64,000 nucleotides of DNA from a bacterium (GTDB lineage Bacteria > CLD3 > SB21), in the NCBI GenBank assembly GCA_013360215.1, contig JABWCP010000009.1:1-64000 (forward strand), read 5' to 3'. The position numbers were made by a program, and so were the translations under genes. Of the stretch, positions 27,981 through 37,622 are shown piece by piece (position 1 is the stretch's first letter; the number at the start of each line of letters is the position of its first letter). The notes under the pieces were generated by a model that saw only the letters and a program-made list of their open reading frames with translations, made no database searches and was not told where the DNA came from.

Positions 27981-28715
27981 ATGCCAAAATTACTTTTTAT
28001 CGTGTTCACATTCTTAATGATACCGGTTTCTGCTGTAGAGGAAGCGGATCGCGCATTTTATGCGATGGATTACGCGCTGGCCATCCGTATGTATGAAGCG
28101 CATCTGAATCAAAAAAATGACAGTGAAGCGTATTGGAAGTTGGCCCGCGCGTATCTGTGTTCCGGTGATATCAGCGCCGGAGCGGAACGTGAGATGTTTT
28201 ATCGTAAAGCGCTGACCGCTGTGGAATCCTCTATACAACTTGATCGTACTAATTCACATGCGTATGCGTGGTTTGCCGCATGCCTCGGTAGCGTGGCAAT
28301 TTTTGAAGGCAGTGAATCTAAAATCAAAGCTTGTTACGGCATCAAAGCGGCTTTGGATACGGCACTCATGCTTGATCCGTCCAATGACGTCGCGTGGTCT
28401 GTTTTAGGTTCGTATTATAAAGCGTTAGGCGGAATCAATTGGTTTGAACGTCAATTGGCCAATTTGTTTCTCGGCGGATTACCGGAAGGCGGATACGAAG
28501 ACGCGGAAAAAGCGTTACTCACGGCCGTTTCCTTAGCGCCGGATGTACTGCGCCACCGATTTGAACTCGGTGTTCTATATTACGATTGGGATAAAAAAGA
28601 TAAAACGCTGGAATGTTTTGAATACGCCATGACGCTCAAACCGGCTATGGCCAGCGATAAGCGCCGCATTTCCAAAATGAAAGAATTTACGGAAAAGCGT
28701 AATCTGCCGCGTTGA
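27981..28715 (+). CDS. Exported TPR-repeat protein
   Basis: 244 residues with a signal peptide (cut near VSAV, about residue 18). Helical repeats of the tetratricopeptide type follow (AYWKLARAYLCSGD, AYAWFAACLGSVA, VAWSVLGSYYKALGG, RFELGVLYYDWDKKDKTLECFEYAM). The middle, with an ASSKI-like GSESKIKACYGIKAALD stretch, resembles bacterial relatives of the RMD family. Probably periplasmic and involved in protein contacts. It follows pbpC by 67 bases in the same direction, so the two may be co-expressed. Confidence 0.7.
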   Translation: MPKLLFIVFTFLMIPVSAVEEADRAFYAMDYALAIRMYEAHLNQKNDSEAYWKLARAYLCSGDISAGAEREMFYRKALTAVESSIQLDRTNSHAYAWFAACLGSVAIFEGSESKIKACYGIKAALDTALMLDPSNDVAWSVLGSYYKALGGINWFERQLANLFLGGLPEGGYEDAEKALLTAVSLAPDVLRHRFELGVLYYDWDKKDKTLECFEYAMTLKPAMASDKRRISKMKEFTEKRNLPR

Positions 28716-28730
28716 TCGGAATACGTCCAT

Positions 28731-29192
28731 TCAAATATTCGGTTGACGCATTTCCGCTAAAATTTTCCACGAACCGTCATTCTGTTTTTTCCAAACCACA
28801 AGATAGGAACCCGACACAGTAGCCGGAGTTAGTCCCAAAGGCTGCACGGAAAAACTGTACGTACCGTATTCTGAGGCCATATCCTGCCCTACTTCGATGG
28901 ACGTAGTTTTAAATCGCACATCCGTAAAACGTGATTGGTCAAATAAATTAACAAACTGCCGCTCAATCAGCGATTTACTGCGCACCGGTTCGATATTCGC
29001 CTGCAATACGACACCTTCTTCGGCAAATAGTCCGGCTATGCGGGTTGCTTCACTTTTTTCGTAGGCCTGCATGTATTCGCGATTGGCGGACTGTATAGCT
29101 TTTTTAACCGCCTCGGAATCCGTCTTTTCAGATGTCGGTGCGCTGCATGAAATCAAAAAATAAAACGTTAACAGGTACAACTTAACTCGCAT
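28731..29192 (-). CDS. DUF4440/SnoaL-like lipoprotein
   Basis: 153 residues. The signal ends in the lipobox LISC, and AAGGAG lies seven bases before the ATG. The mature part matches the NTF2-like DUF4440 (YybH) pattern: IQSANREYMQAYEKSEATRIAGLFAEEGVV, then MASEYGTYSF and GSYLVVWKKQNDGSWKI. Such small folds bind ligands or act as enzymes; no specific role can be given. The C-terminus, MRQPNI, follows the last strand. Confidence 0.8.
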   Translation of the reverse strand: MRVKLYLLTFYFLISCSAPTSEKTDSEAVKKAIQSANREYMQAYEKSEATRIAGLFAEEGVVLQANIEPVRSKSLIERQFVNLFDQSRFTDVRFKTTSIEVGQDMASEYGTYSFSVQPLGLTPATVSGSYLVVWKKQNDGSWKILAEMRQPNI

Positions 29193-29204
29193 GGTTTGCT
29201 CCTT

Positions 29205-29822
29205 TTACCACAATGGAATGATCGGATCAAGTATAGCCAGGATCAGACTTGTAACGATGGCCACGACAATGAGTACGCCATTAAAGCCGAGCACGAGCAT
29301 CGTCGTTCTGAGTTTGGGGCGATTGATACGGTCAACCCATTTTTTTACACTTTTGATCGTAAGAAAAACAGAAAGACTGACAATCATCGAAGCCAAAATC
29401 AAACGGGCCGTTGTCGTCTGAAATATCCCTTCAAGGAAAAACAGGCCGCTTTCATACGAAGCGCCGGAAATGATTTTGTTCAGATAATCGCTCCATTGGA
29501 TGATCAATGCGCTAAGCACGATCACCTCCAAAAAAACGAAAAGGAGAAAACTTACGATGCGCTCCCGGTCCACCGTATGATTGATTTCATCTTCGATTTC
29601 CGATAGGAGCGAATTGATCTTCATCATCACGATGTCATTGCCGCTTTGGGACGCGTGTTGGTCTCTAATTTTGATGAGTTCGTCCTGCGATTTGACCAAA
29701 TCAATAAAATACTTCGTCTTTTGAAGTTTATCCCGCTTTTGAAGGTAAAAAACAATCAGCGGAACAAACACCGCCGATGCCGCACCGATCGCGCGCATGA
29801 AGTCTAATGAATTACTTTCCAT
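29205..29822 (-). CDS. Membrane protein of unknown function
   Basis: 205 residues with hydrophobic segments at about 11-25, 90-108, 138-155 and 173-198, separated by a charged helical stretch (about 27-85) likely to form a coiled coil. No known motif was recognised. It lies 12 bases upstream of the DUF4440 lipoprotein gene and 23 bases downstream of the DUF4424-like gene, all on the same strand, so the three likely form an operon. Confidence 0.6.
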   Translation of the reverse strand: MESNSLDFMRAIGAASAVFVPLIVFYLQKRDKLQKTKYFIDLVKSQDELIKIRDQHASQSGNDIVMMKINSLLSEIEDEINHTVDRERIVSFLLFVFLEVIVLSALIIQWSDYLNKIISGASYESGLFFLEGIFQTTTARLILASMIVSLSVFLTIKSVKKWVDRINRPKLRTTMLVLGFNGVLIVVAIVTSLILAILDPIIPLW

Positions 29823-29845
29823 ACATTTTTCCGTTTAAGTAAAAA

Positions 29846-31237
29846 CTAGGACGTAGTTTTTTTCCTGCGCTTTATGGTTCGCACAATAAGGACGACAAAA
29901 ATAATACACATCCCACCGAAAATAGATCCGAAAAACAAAAAACGTTCCCCTCTTATTTTTTCATGCACGACACTTAAAAACAATTCCGAATCGGTAAAAA
30001 CCGTATTGGAATAATCCGGATATGTCAGATAAAACATGATATGTTTATCCGCAGGAACGCGTTGCAATGCAGATCCGGGCTCGGGTTTGGTTTTTATTTT
30101 CCGATTGAATTCATTCATTTCTTCCGACGGCGCTTGATCCGGATTGAGCCATTCCAATGCATAAGCCAGTTGGGTCGCGTCGCGACTTAGGCTCATACTG
30201 CGAAGCAAATGTTGTCGCCAAATAGCTAAACAGCGATTCGCCCACGATTTTAATGTGGTATCCGAATTTTGCTTTGCCGCTGATTTGACAACCTCAACGA
30301 TATCTTTCCATGCTTCCAATGAAGGAAGCTGAGTATCAACATTTTCGGAATCTCCGACCTCTGATACCATGCGTGAAAATCGTATTAAATGATCTTCCAT
30401 TTTGGCTATGGACGATAATCCGGTCACATCATACGATGCGGATTCCCGCATGGCTGAAATACGACGCGGATGAACAGCGATTTCTACAAACCAATCGGAT
30501 GCCGGTTCCCAGTTTTTTTTGATCCAGCGCCCGTCTTCAGGCCATTGGCTTACACCGTCAAAGAAAACAAGCATCTCATTTTTTTCCAAACCAACTGTAC
30601 GTACATTGAGTTCGGCTTCACCGATGAGTCCATCCCACAAAGCACCGGTACGAAATACATAACCGGCATGTATAACATACGACGAATCGGCCGAAGGGCC
30701 TTGATGCAACAAACGTTGTTGGCTACGCCCGATAAACGGTTGACGGTATTCGACGGTTATGGAAGTCTTTTGTTTTTTGGAAAACGTGACTTCAAACAAC
30801 CACCATGTTTCGCGCACGGTGTGACCGGGTTCGATGGCTTGAGTTACCATTTCATAACGTGCCTGGACAGGTGTGCCATTAATTAGCACACGAAAATCAA
30901 CCATCGGAAAACCGGACATTAAAGCCGTCTGAAGCGGAAATCCCACGGTCATGGATATATCGTCGGATTTGAGATTTTCCATTTCAAAATCGGCATGCAC
31001 AGCCATCATCGTAGGATACAATACGATCGAGACCGACTCACGAGTCATAGCGACGCCCACGGACTTTGTCGGCACATCTTTTTTTGCCATGCTCTGGCTC
31101 GGCATCAAAGGCGATTTGCCCGGAATGGATAAATTAAAACCGACCGCGGTTTGCATCGGCGCTACATCCGCATATACGGACTGGTTCGTAATAAACGACA
31201 CATAAATTCCGACAGCCATCAAGTAAACGAACTTCAT
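29846..31237 (-). CDS. Exported DUF4424-like protein with C-terminal membrane anchor
   Basis: About 463 residues from the ATG at 31237, which gives a signal peptide cut near VYAD; the open frame to 31306 adds no sensible signal. Residues 40-260 are beta-rich (TVGFPLQTALMSGFPMVDFRVLINGTPV, WWLFEVTFSKKQKTSITVEY), as in proteins grouped with DUF4424. Residues 280-420 are mostly helical. A membrane helix near the end (FLFFGSIFGG...) is followed by a positive tail RRKKTTS, so most of the protein faces the periplasm. Function unknown. Confidence 0.55.
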   Translation of the reverse strand: MKFVYLMAVGIYVSFITNQSVYADVAPMQTAVGFNLSIPGKSPLMPSQSMAKKDVPTKSVGVAMTRESVSIVLYPTMMAVHADFEMENLKSDDISMTVGFPLQTALMSGFPMVDFRVLINGTPVQARYEMVTQAIEPGHTVRETWWLFEVTFSKKQKTSITVEYRQPFIGRSQQRLLHQGPSADSSYVIHAGYVFRTGALWDGLIGEAELNVRTVGLEKNEMLVFFDGVSQWPEDGRWIKKNWEPASDWFVEIAVHPRRISAMRESASYDVTGLSSIAKMEDHLIRFSRMVSEVGDSENVDTQLPSLEAWKDIVEVVKSAAKQNSDTTLKSWANRCLAIWRQHLLRSMSLSRDATQLAYALEWLNPDQAPSEEMNEFNRKIKTKPEPGSALQRVPADKHIMFYLTYPDYSNTVFTDSELFLSVVHEKIRGERFLFFGSIFGGMCIIFVVLIVRTIKRRKKTTS

Positions 31238-31367
31238 ACATCTTTCGTGCAAAAATTTTTGTGAACGGTTCCAATGTAGTGGAATCCAAAGTATAACGCA
31301 ATACACCGAATGTTTCTTTCACTATTGCATTGCATTCTTTACATTCATTACCACGTTGAATAACTTC

Positions 31368-31380
31368 GTCATACTATGAC
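31368..31380. promoter_or_regulatory. Palindrome GTCATA-C-TATGAC
   Basis: A perfect 6-1-6 dyad, 30 bases before the GMC oxidoreductase ATG, inside the 172-base divergent region shared with the DUF4424-like gene. Size and place fit an operator for a dimeric regulator; no regulator gene is adjacent. Confidence 0.4.
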
Positions 31381-31409
31381 TTGCACGGAATTACACCGGA
31401 TACAATGAT

Positions 31410-32990
31410 ATGCGTCACGATGTAGATTTTGTCATTATCGGAAGCGGGTTTGGCGGCTCGGTGTCTGCGTTACGTCTGGCCGAAAAAGGATACAATGTAC
31501 TTGTAATCGAAAAGGGAAAACACCTTCGCGCAAGCGACTTTCCTATGACCAACTGGAATGTGCGACGGTGGATGTGGATTCCACTACTGCGATGTTTTGG
31601 ATTATTCAAACTGACTTTTTTTCGCCACGTCACCGTACTTTCCGGTGTCGGTGTAGGCGGCGGTTCGCTGGTATATGCCAATACTCTTCCGGTGCCCAAA
31701 GAAAATTTTTTTACTTCGCCTTCCTGGTCTCATCTTGCCGATTGGAAAGAAGAATTAAAACCGTTTTATCCGCTGGCGCTTCGCATGCTCGGTGCTACAC
31801 GCAACACACGCATGGACGCGGGTGACTTTGCGCTTCAGCGGATGGCTAAGAAGCTGGATAAAGCCGATCATTTCGAATTAACGCAAGTAGCCGTTTTTTT
31901 TGGCGAACCTGACAAAACCGTGCCGGACCCTTATTTTGACGGAAAAGGCCCGGAACGCACAGGCTGCAACTATTGCGGCGGATGTATGCTCGGATGCCGC
32001 TTCAACGCTAAAAATACATTAGATAAAAATTATTTGCATCTCGCTCAGAATCTCGGCGTGAAGATCCAAGCAGAAACGGAAGCGATTGCGGTCACTCCTC
32101 TGAACGATAACAACGGCAACGAGGGTTATCGCATCACGATACGTTCTTCGACCCGGTGGTTTTCTAAACAAAAGAACGTAACCACAAAAGGTGTCATTTT
32201 CGCCGGTGGCGTTATGGGCACGGTACCTTTATTACTTAAATTGAAAAAAGAACACTTACCGCGCTTGTCGGATCGCATCGGATGCCAGGCTCGCACCAAT
32301 TCTGAAAGCTTACTTGGAGTAACGACGTTTGATAAAAACACCAATTTTTCCACGGGCATAGCTATCAGTTCCATTTTGCATACGGATGAGCACAGCCATA
32401 TCGAACCGGTACGGTACCCGGCGGGTTCCGGTGCATGGAGAATACTTGGGTCACCCATGACCACCGGAAAAAACTGGGTTACACGTTTATCGAAAGCCTT
32501 GTGGGATATACTTCGCCATCCCATACGCAATGCGCGGATATATTTCGTTTCAGATTGGGCACGTCGCACGCAGATCCTTCTTTTTATGCAGACGATCAAT
32601 AGCACATTGCGCTTTTCTCTCGGATCATGGGGTATGAAATCCGCGATGGAACAAGGCACCGCGCCGACCGTATTCATGCCGGAAGCGCAATCACTGGCGA
32701 AACAATTTGCCGAAGAAACCAACGGTAAACCGGTCGCACTGCTGACGGAAACATTGCTCGGCATTCCGACCACAGCACATATTTTAGGCGGATGCGTCAT
32801 GGGACGTGATGCATCCGAAGGCGTTATTGACAAAGATCATCGTGTTTTTGGGTATGAAAACATGTACGTGTGCGACGGTTCTGCGATCTCCGCCAATCCC
32901 GGTGTCAATCCATCGCTTACGATCACAGCGTTGACCGAACGCGCCATGAGCAAAATCCCGAATGCATCGGAAAAATTAAATTCACTATAA
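31410..32990 (+). CDS. GMC-family FAD oxidoreductase (cholesterol oxidase-like)
   Basis: A 526-residue flavoenzyme. The N-terminal dinucleotide-binding motif GSGFGGS is followed by LRLAEKGYNVLVIEKGK. GVGVGGGSLVYAN is the GMC signature near the flavin, and HILGGCVMG with NPGVNPSLTITALTERA forms the C-terminal FAD-contacting part. The domain order resembles soluble cholesterol oxidases and related sterol or alcohol oxidoreductases. A cysteine group (GCNYCGGCMLGC, about residues 189-200) is seen in related GMC enzymes. There is no signal peptide. Substrate unknown. Confidence 0.82.
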   Translation: MRHDVDFVIIGSGFGGSVSALRLAEKGYNVLVIEKGKHLRASDFPMTNWNVRRWMWIPLLRCFGLFKLTFFRHVTVLSGVGVGGGSLVYANTLPVPKENFFTSPSWSHLADWKEELKPFYPLALRMLGATRNTRMDAGDFALQRMAKKLDKADHFELTQVAVFFGEPDKTVPDPYFDGKGPERTGCNYCGGCMLGCRFNAKNTLDKNYLHLAQNLGVKIQAETEAIAVTPLNDNNGNEGYRITIRSSTRWFSKQKNVTTKGVIFAGGVMGTVPLLLKLKKEHLPRLSDRIGCQARTNSESLLGVTTFDKNTNFSTGIAISSILHTDEHSHIEPVRYPAGSGAWRILGSPMTTGKNWVTRLSKALWDILRHPIRNARIYFVSDWARRTQILLFMQTINSTLRFSLGSWGMKSAMEQGTAPTVFMPEAQSLAKQFAEETNGKPVALLTETLLGIPTTAHILGGCVMGRDASEGVIDKDHRVFGYENMYVCDGSAISANPGVNPSLTITALTERAMSKIPNASEKLNSL

Positions 32991-33023
32991 ATGCATTTAA
33001 CAAAATCTAAATGAGGATTTCCT

Positions 33024-33398
33024 ATGAAATGGATCGTGCTGGTCGCAATGATTTTTTCAGCAAATAGTTTTGCTCAGGAAAACAAACCCAAGTACGAAAT
33101 GCGTGAGTATTTTTTTGTGATGCTCAAAAAAGGTCCTAATCGTAGTCAAGATTCAGTGACGGCTATGAAATTGCAGGAAGGTCACATGGGTAATATTACG
33201 CGCATGGCCGACGAAGGCAAACTCGCCATTGCAGGACCGTTCGGTGATAACGGAGACTGGCGCGGCATTCTCATTCTGACCGTCAAAACGATGGAAGAAG
33301 CTAAAACCGAAGTGGAGAAAGACCCCGCCGTACAGGCCGGACGATTGATATATGAAATCCATCCGTGGTGGAGCGCACGCGGCTCTAAGCTACCGTAA
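33024..33398 (+). CDS. Exported YCII-related protein
   Basis: 124 residues with a signal peptide cut near SFAQ (residue 18). The mature part reads YFFVMLKKGPNR.....LQEGHMGNITRMADEGKLAIAGPFGDNGDWRGILIL, the dimeric ferredoxin-like alpha+beta fold of the YciI family. It retains the conserved His of QEGHM and the GPFGD loop. GAGGAT precedes the ATG. Function unknown; export is unusual for this fold but recurs in Bacteroidota-like genomes. Confidence 0.8.
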   Translation: MKWIVLVAMIFSANSFAQENKPKYEMREYFFVMLKKGPNRSQDSVTAMKLQEGHMGNITRMADEGKLAIAGPFGDNGDWRGILILTVKTMEEAKTEVEKDPAVQAGRLIYEIHPWWSARGSKLP

Positions 33399-33418
33399 TA
33401 TGAAGGGGAATTCTAAAA

Positions 33419-34087
33419 ATGGCTGATACAAGCTCAACATGGAAAAAATTGGCGGCGGAGTGGTTTACAATTTTCATCAGCATTACCGCCGCCTTTGCAC
33501 TGGATCGGTGGAATGATGCGCGCAAAGAAAATGAATTGGAAATCAAAAGCGTGCACGCATTAATACAAGAAGTGCAAGCCGATACTCTCAGCTTATCAGA
33601 TGCGTTACGCCGAAATAAAAAGAATATGGAAGCGCTGCTTCGCTTTGATCTGCTGATTCAGCAAAACAGAGTACCTGCAGACTCGTCGGTACTTTATGCG
33701 ATACGCATGCTCAATATTTCTAATTTTGCATCCTCTAAAACAACGTATGATATGCTCAAGTCTTCCGGAGGACTATCCGTTATTCGTGATTTTGAAGTGC
33801 GTCAAGCATTAATTGCAACGTACTGACAGTTCGAATACCGGTCTCTGGTAGAAAATATGGGGCAAAACTTCATACAAACATTTGCCGTACCGATCTTATT
33901 CCGTTCCGTAGACTTTAGTATGCTGCGTACAGAAAATCAGGAATTCTACAAAACAACCGAATTTCGCAATACTTTGATCGGCAGCATACGCCAGATGCAA
34001 CAAAAAATAGCTTATTACGATAACTGTTTAACTTCAGCGCGGGAACTTCATCAACGCTTGATTCATTACGAAAAGACCATACAGTAA
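33419..34087 (+). pseudogene. DUF6090-like membrane protein gene interrupted by in-frame TGA
   Basis: Two open stretches in the same frame are split by a single TGA at 33824-33826. Upstream (135 residues) there is a membrane helix near AEWFTIFISITAAFALDRWND and a helical region typical of DUF6090 proteins. Downstream the frame continues with QFEYRSLVENMG and a helical C-terminus ending in LIHYEKTIQ. Joined, the product would be about 222 residues, near the family length. A one-base TGG to TGA change in ATY[W]QFEY explains the break. It may be a pseudogene or a sequence error; a shortened product is also possible. Confidence 0.65.
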
Positions 34088-34154
34088 AAAATGGCATATG
34101 GCGTACGTATAGCAAACTAAAATAAAATTTTTGGTAATAATTCAGATCGGAAGT

Positions 34155-37100
34155 CTATTCGGCTTTAACGGGAAGTTCGATGATGATTTCGGTTTCTTCG
34201 CGTTGATCCGGATTGAGGTATATCCTTCCCTTGTGACGTTCGATGATTCCATAACAAACCGTGAGCCCTAAACCCATTCCTTTGCCCACCGTACGTGTCG
34301 TGAAAAACGGATCGAAAATTTTAGACCGATGCTCCTCCGCTATCCCCTCTCCATCGTCGCGAATGCGTATGCGAATTGCTTCTTTAGCATGAAGCCGGCA
34401 TGACTCCGTGCGAATACGAATATGACCGGACCGCGTAACACCTTTGCGCCACTGCCCCTCAATCGCTTGTACGGCATTTATCAATACATTCATAAACACC
34501 TGATTGATTTCTCCACTCAATCCGTGCACTTTGGGAATGTCATTAAAATCTTTATAGTATTCGATGGGCAGTTGGTTCTGCGCTTGCAGAAGTTTGATGG
34601 TCGCCTCAAGCCCTTCATGCACATCCACGGATTCATCTTCCGATGATTCGACGCTGGCAAAATGTTTAAGACTGATTACGATATTACGAATACGATCTGC
34701 GCCGTGTTTAAACTGATCTATCAAGGTAACGGTTTCATCCACCGCTTCATCCAGGGAAGCATAACCGGCATCCGTTAAAATCTTGAGCATATTTTGATTT
34801 TGTTCCGCTGTTCCACCCTGTTCGATCAGCTTAAGTAGTTGGCGAAACGTCGCTTGATGGGCATGTAAAAAATGAAGATTGCCGTAAATGAAGGTCAGCG
34901 GATTATTAACCTCATGCGCAATACCGCCCACCATGCGACCGAGGGCCGCCATTTTTTCAGAGTGAACTAATTGCGCCTGCGATTCTTTTAATTCCGTCGT
35001 ACGTTGAGTTATTATTTTTTGCAATTCGCGTTGTCTTGCGGTCAAAACACGTACACGCCAGTGATACAATCCCCATGCGCATACGGCGGCCAGCACGGCG
35101 CACAATGCATAAAACCACAGTGTCTGATAAAAAAAAGCTTGGACATGGATACGAATCGCCGCCGGCTTGGAAGACCAGTTACCCATAGCCGACGCCGCTT
35201 TGACCTCGAACGCATAGGAACCCGGAGGCACATTGGTGTAATACGCCACGCGACGTGATCCGGCCAGATGCCAATTTTCATCCAACCCATCCAAACGATA
35301 TTGAAAACGGATTTTACTGGCTTCAGCAAAATCCAAGGCCGTATAGTGCAACTCAACATGTTGCGTACCCGGCGGTAAATCAATAGACGAGGCGTCAGCG
35401 GGAATCCAATACTGTTTTTGATCGGCGATGATATATTCGGCTATCGGAATTAAAACCTGCGCATTTTCGGTCAACGATTCCGTTTTGATGCTGCTCAGGC
35501 CGCCGGCCGTCGCAAACCACATCGTACCATCCGAGCCGATAATGCCCGGTGATTGCGACGCACCGTTGCACTGTATGGTTTTGAGGCCGTCCTCAATACC
35601 GTAGTATGAACTGTGAACCGTGGGGATTTCTCCTCGAATAAAGGCGGCTACCTGATCTTTGCATATCATAAAAACGCCGCGATTGGAGCTCATCCACAGA
35701 TCGCATGGTGATTTGAATAGGATCGTAAAAATTTTATCGGAGTGTAATCCCTCATTCACCGTTAAAATGGTCAATTCACTCGATTTATTTTGTGACGGAA
35801 TTTTTGTGTTTTTGATCAGCCATGATTTATTGACCCGCACCAATCCGCCGTCCGTACCAACCCATAAAACAGAATCCCCCTCGAGAAACATCGCCAATAT
35901 ATTCGATGAAAAAGCGCCGCTATGCCATGTTTGAATACGGCCTTCGCTGATACGGTTGAGACCGGAAATCGTACCGACCCAGACACTGCCGTCCGCATCC
36001 GGCAAGATCGTATATACGTGATCGTTGGATAAACCGTCGCGTGAAGTGAATTTTCGGAAGAGCATATTGTGCGGCTGTGCATGTTTCAAGTCCGGAGCTA
36101 AAGCCATAGATATTCCGCCGGATGTGCCTACCCAAAGATTACCGTACACATCTCTTGCAATCGCTCGGATGACATTACTTCCCAAACCGTGACTCTCTGT
36201 ATATACTTGCGTTTGTTCACCGGAGCGACGATTGAGTCCGCCACCGTACGTTCCGACCCACAATTGATCGGGCTCGGAAAAAAGCGACAAAATGGAAATA
36301 TTCGAAAGCCCGTCTTTCGGCGTAAACGTGCGCCATACCGGCTTGCCCTGCGCCCACTGCATGCGTGTCAATCCGCCGCGCGAACCAAACCACAGATCAT
36401 TATTTCGATCCATAGCAACAGCGCGAATGTAATCATCGGGCAAGCCGTCTTGAGTAGTATAGGTTGTGAATGGACCGTTCATCAGACGATGCAATCCACC
36501 ATTGGTACCGATCCAGATATGCCCGTCGCGATCAACGAATAAACTCCAGACCGATTGATTGGTAAACGCTTCATCTACCGTATAGGATTGCGGCAAACCT
36601 TCGCTGTTGATTTGAATGAATGCGATACGTTTTAATCCGCTTCCGCTGGTACCGATCCAAACCGAGCCGTCGGGATCGGAACGAATCGCATACACCGCAC
36701 CGACAGTCAGCGCACCACGTAAGGTGATAGAAGACCATGCGCCATGCCGATACGTGTAGACGCCGGAACCATTGGTACCGATCAGCATATAGCCCGAAGG
36801 GCTTTCCGTGATAGCTTGAATACTCGTCAACGAGGAACCGTTCGGATCGGAGTGCCGCGTAACGGTATAACCCGATATATCGGAAAAACGACTGCCCGGT
36901 ATACTGAATAATCCGCCGTTGGTGCCAATCCACAACATACCGCTTTTCGTCACACACAAAGCGTTAACCGTGAGCTGGGTAAGGCCTTGATCGGTAGAAA
37001 TCACTTTGATCTCTCCCTTGTAATACGCCGCCAAACCGCCACCCGCCGTGCCGATCCATAAGGTGCCGTCTTCTCCTTCGGCTATAGCCGTCACGATACG

Positions 37101-37490
37101 ATGCGGGAGCCCGGAATTGATATCTATCGTCGTAAAAAGTCCGCGATGCAAACGGGTCAAACCCCCGCCATTGGTACCGATCCACAATGTACTATCACGC
37201 GTATACAACAAAGATAAAATACCGTTATTCAAAAGCTGAGGCGTATTACGACGATCAAATACTGTAAAATGTACACCGTCGAATCGTACTAAGCCTTCAT
37301 AAGTCCCGAAGAAAATATAGCCTTCGTGCGATTGAGCAATAGCGTGAATTGTGTTTTGAGGAAGACCAGTCTCCGTGGTCCACGAAGACTGAACATATTG
37401 CGACAGCGTCCGTTGCGGATCAAGTGCCAACCCGTGCGCAGTTGGCCTCAGCACAAAGATTATGAATAATGAGACGACAAATCGTAGCAT
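34155..37490 (-). CDS. Propeller sensor histidine kinase
   Basis: About 1111 residues from the ATG at 37490, which gives a signal peptide (cut near THG). Fourteen or so Reg_prop repeats (pattern LP...I..I....DG..WIGT.GGGL) make two seven-bladed propellers to about residue 680. A Y_Y_Y domain follows (FRLDGLDENW-like RYRLDGLDENWH, ending VPPGSYAFEVKA), then one membrane helix near LWFYALCAVLAAVCAW. The kinase part has GGIAHEVNNPL with phospho-acceptor His859 and an ATPase domain with DDGEGI and GKGMGLGL. No receiver or AraC domain is fused, so a separate regulator is expected. None is adjacent. Confidence 0.85.
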   Translation of the reverse strand: MLRFVVSLFIIFVLRPTAHGLALDPQRTLSQYVQSSWTTETGLPQNTIHAIAQSHEGYIFFGTYEGLVRFDGVHFTVFDRRNTPQLLNNGILSLLYTRDSTLWIGTNGGGLTRLHRGLFTTIDINSGLPHRIVTAIAEGEDGTLWIGTAGGGLAAYYKGEIKVISTDQGLTQLTVNALCVTKSGMLWIGTNGGLFSIPGSRFSDISGYTVTRHSDPNGSSLTSIQAITESPSGYMLIGTNGSGVYTYRHGAWSSITLRGALTVGAVYAIRSDPDGSVWIGTSGSGLKRIAFIQINSEGLPQSYTVDEAFTNQSVWSLFVDRDGHIWIGTNGGLHRLMNGPFTTYTTQDGLPDDYIRAVAMDRNNDLWFGSRGGLTRMQWAQGKPVWRTFTPKDGLSNISILSLFSEPDQLWVGTYGGGLNRRSGEQTQVYTESHGLGSNVIRAIARDVYGNLWVGTSGGISMALAPDLKHAQPHNMLFRKFTSRDGLSNDHVYTILPDADGSVWVGTISGLNRISEGRIQTWHSGAFSSNILAMFLEGDSVLWVGTDGGLVRVNKSWLIKNTKIPSQNKSSELTILTVNEGLHSDKIFTILFKSPCDLWMSSNRGVFMICKDQVAAFIRGEIPTVHSSYYGIEDGLKTIQCNGASQSPGIIGSDGTMWFATAGGLSSIKTESLTENAQVLIPIAEYIIADQKQYWIPADASSIDLPPGTQHVELHYTALDFAEASKIRFQYRLDGLDENWHLAGSRRVAYYTNVPPGSYAFEVKAASAMGNWSSKPAAIRIHVQAFFYQTLWFYALCAVLAAVCAWGLYHWRVRVLTARQRELQKIITQRTTELKESQAQLVHSEKMAALGRMVGGIAHEVNNPLTFIYGNLHFLHAHQATFRQLLKLIEQGGTAEQNQNMLKILTDAGYASLDEAVDETVTLIDQFKHGADRIRNIVISLKHFASVESSEDESVDVHEGLEATIKLLQAQNQLPIEYYKDFNDIPKVHGLSGEINQVFMNVLINAVQAIEGQWRKGVTRSGHIRIRTESCRLHAKEAIRIRIRDDGEGIAEEHRSKIFDPFFTTRTVGKGMGLGLTVCYGIIERHKGRIYLNPDQREETEIIIELPVKAE

Positions 37491-37622
37491 AATTTTATAT
37501 AAAGAAATTAGAACCCGCGATGTGAAAACCTTCAACAATATTAATATTTTGACTAAATAAAACAATAGGCCGGTATAGTTTTTAACATTGTTTGTCGTCA
37601 AAAAATTTATGAATATCATTTT

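Noticed and set aside
32126-32833. 235-codon minus-strand open frame
   Set aside because: It is antisense to the GMC oxidoreductase and has no motif or ribosome site.
33824-33860. Selenocysteine codon at the TGA of the DUF6090-like gene
   Set aside because: No convincing SECIS-type hairpin follows the TGA, the family is not a redox enzyme, and Trp fits the position.
37491-37622. Cobalamin riboswitch before the B12-binding radical SAM gene
   Set aside because: The 132 bases are AT-rich and too short, and no conserved B12-box pattern is present.
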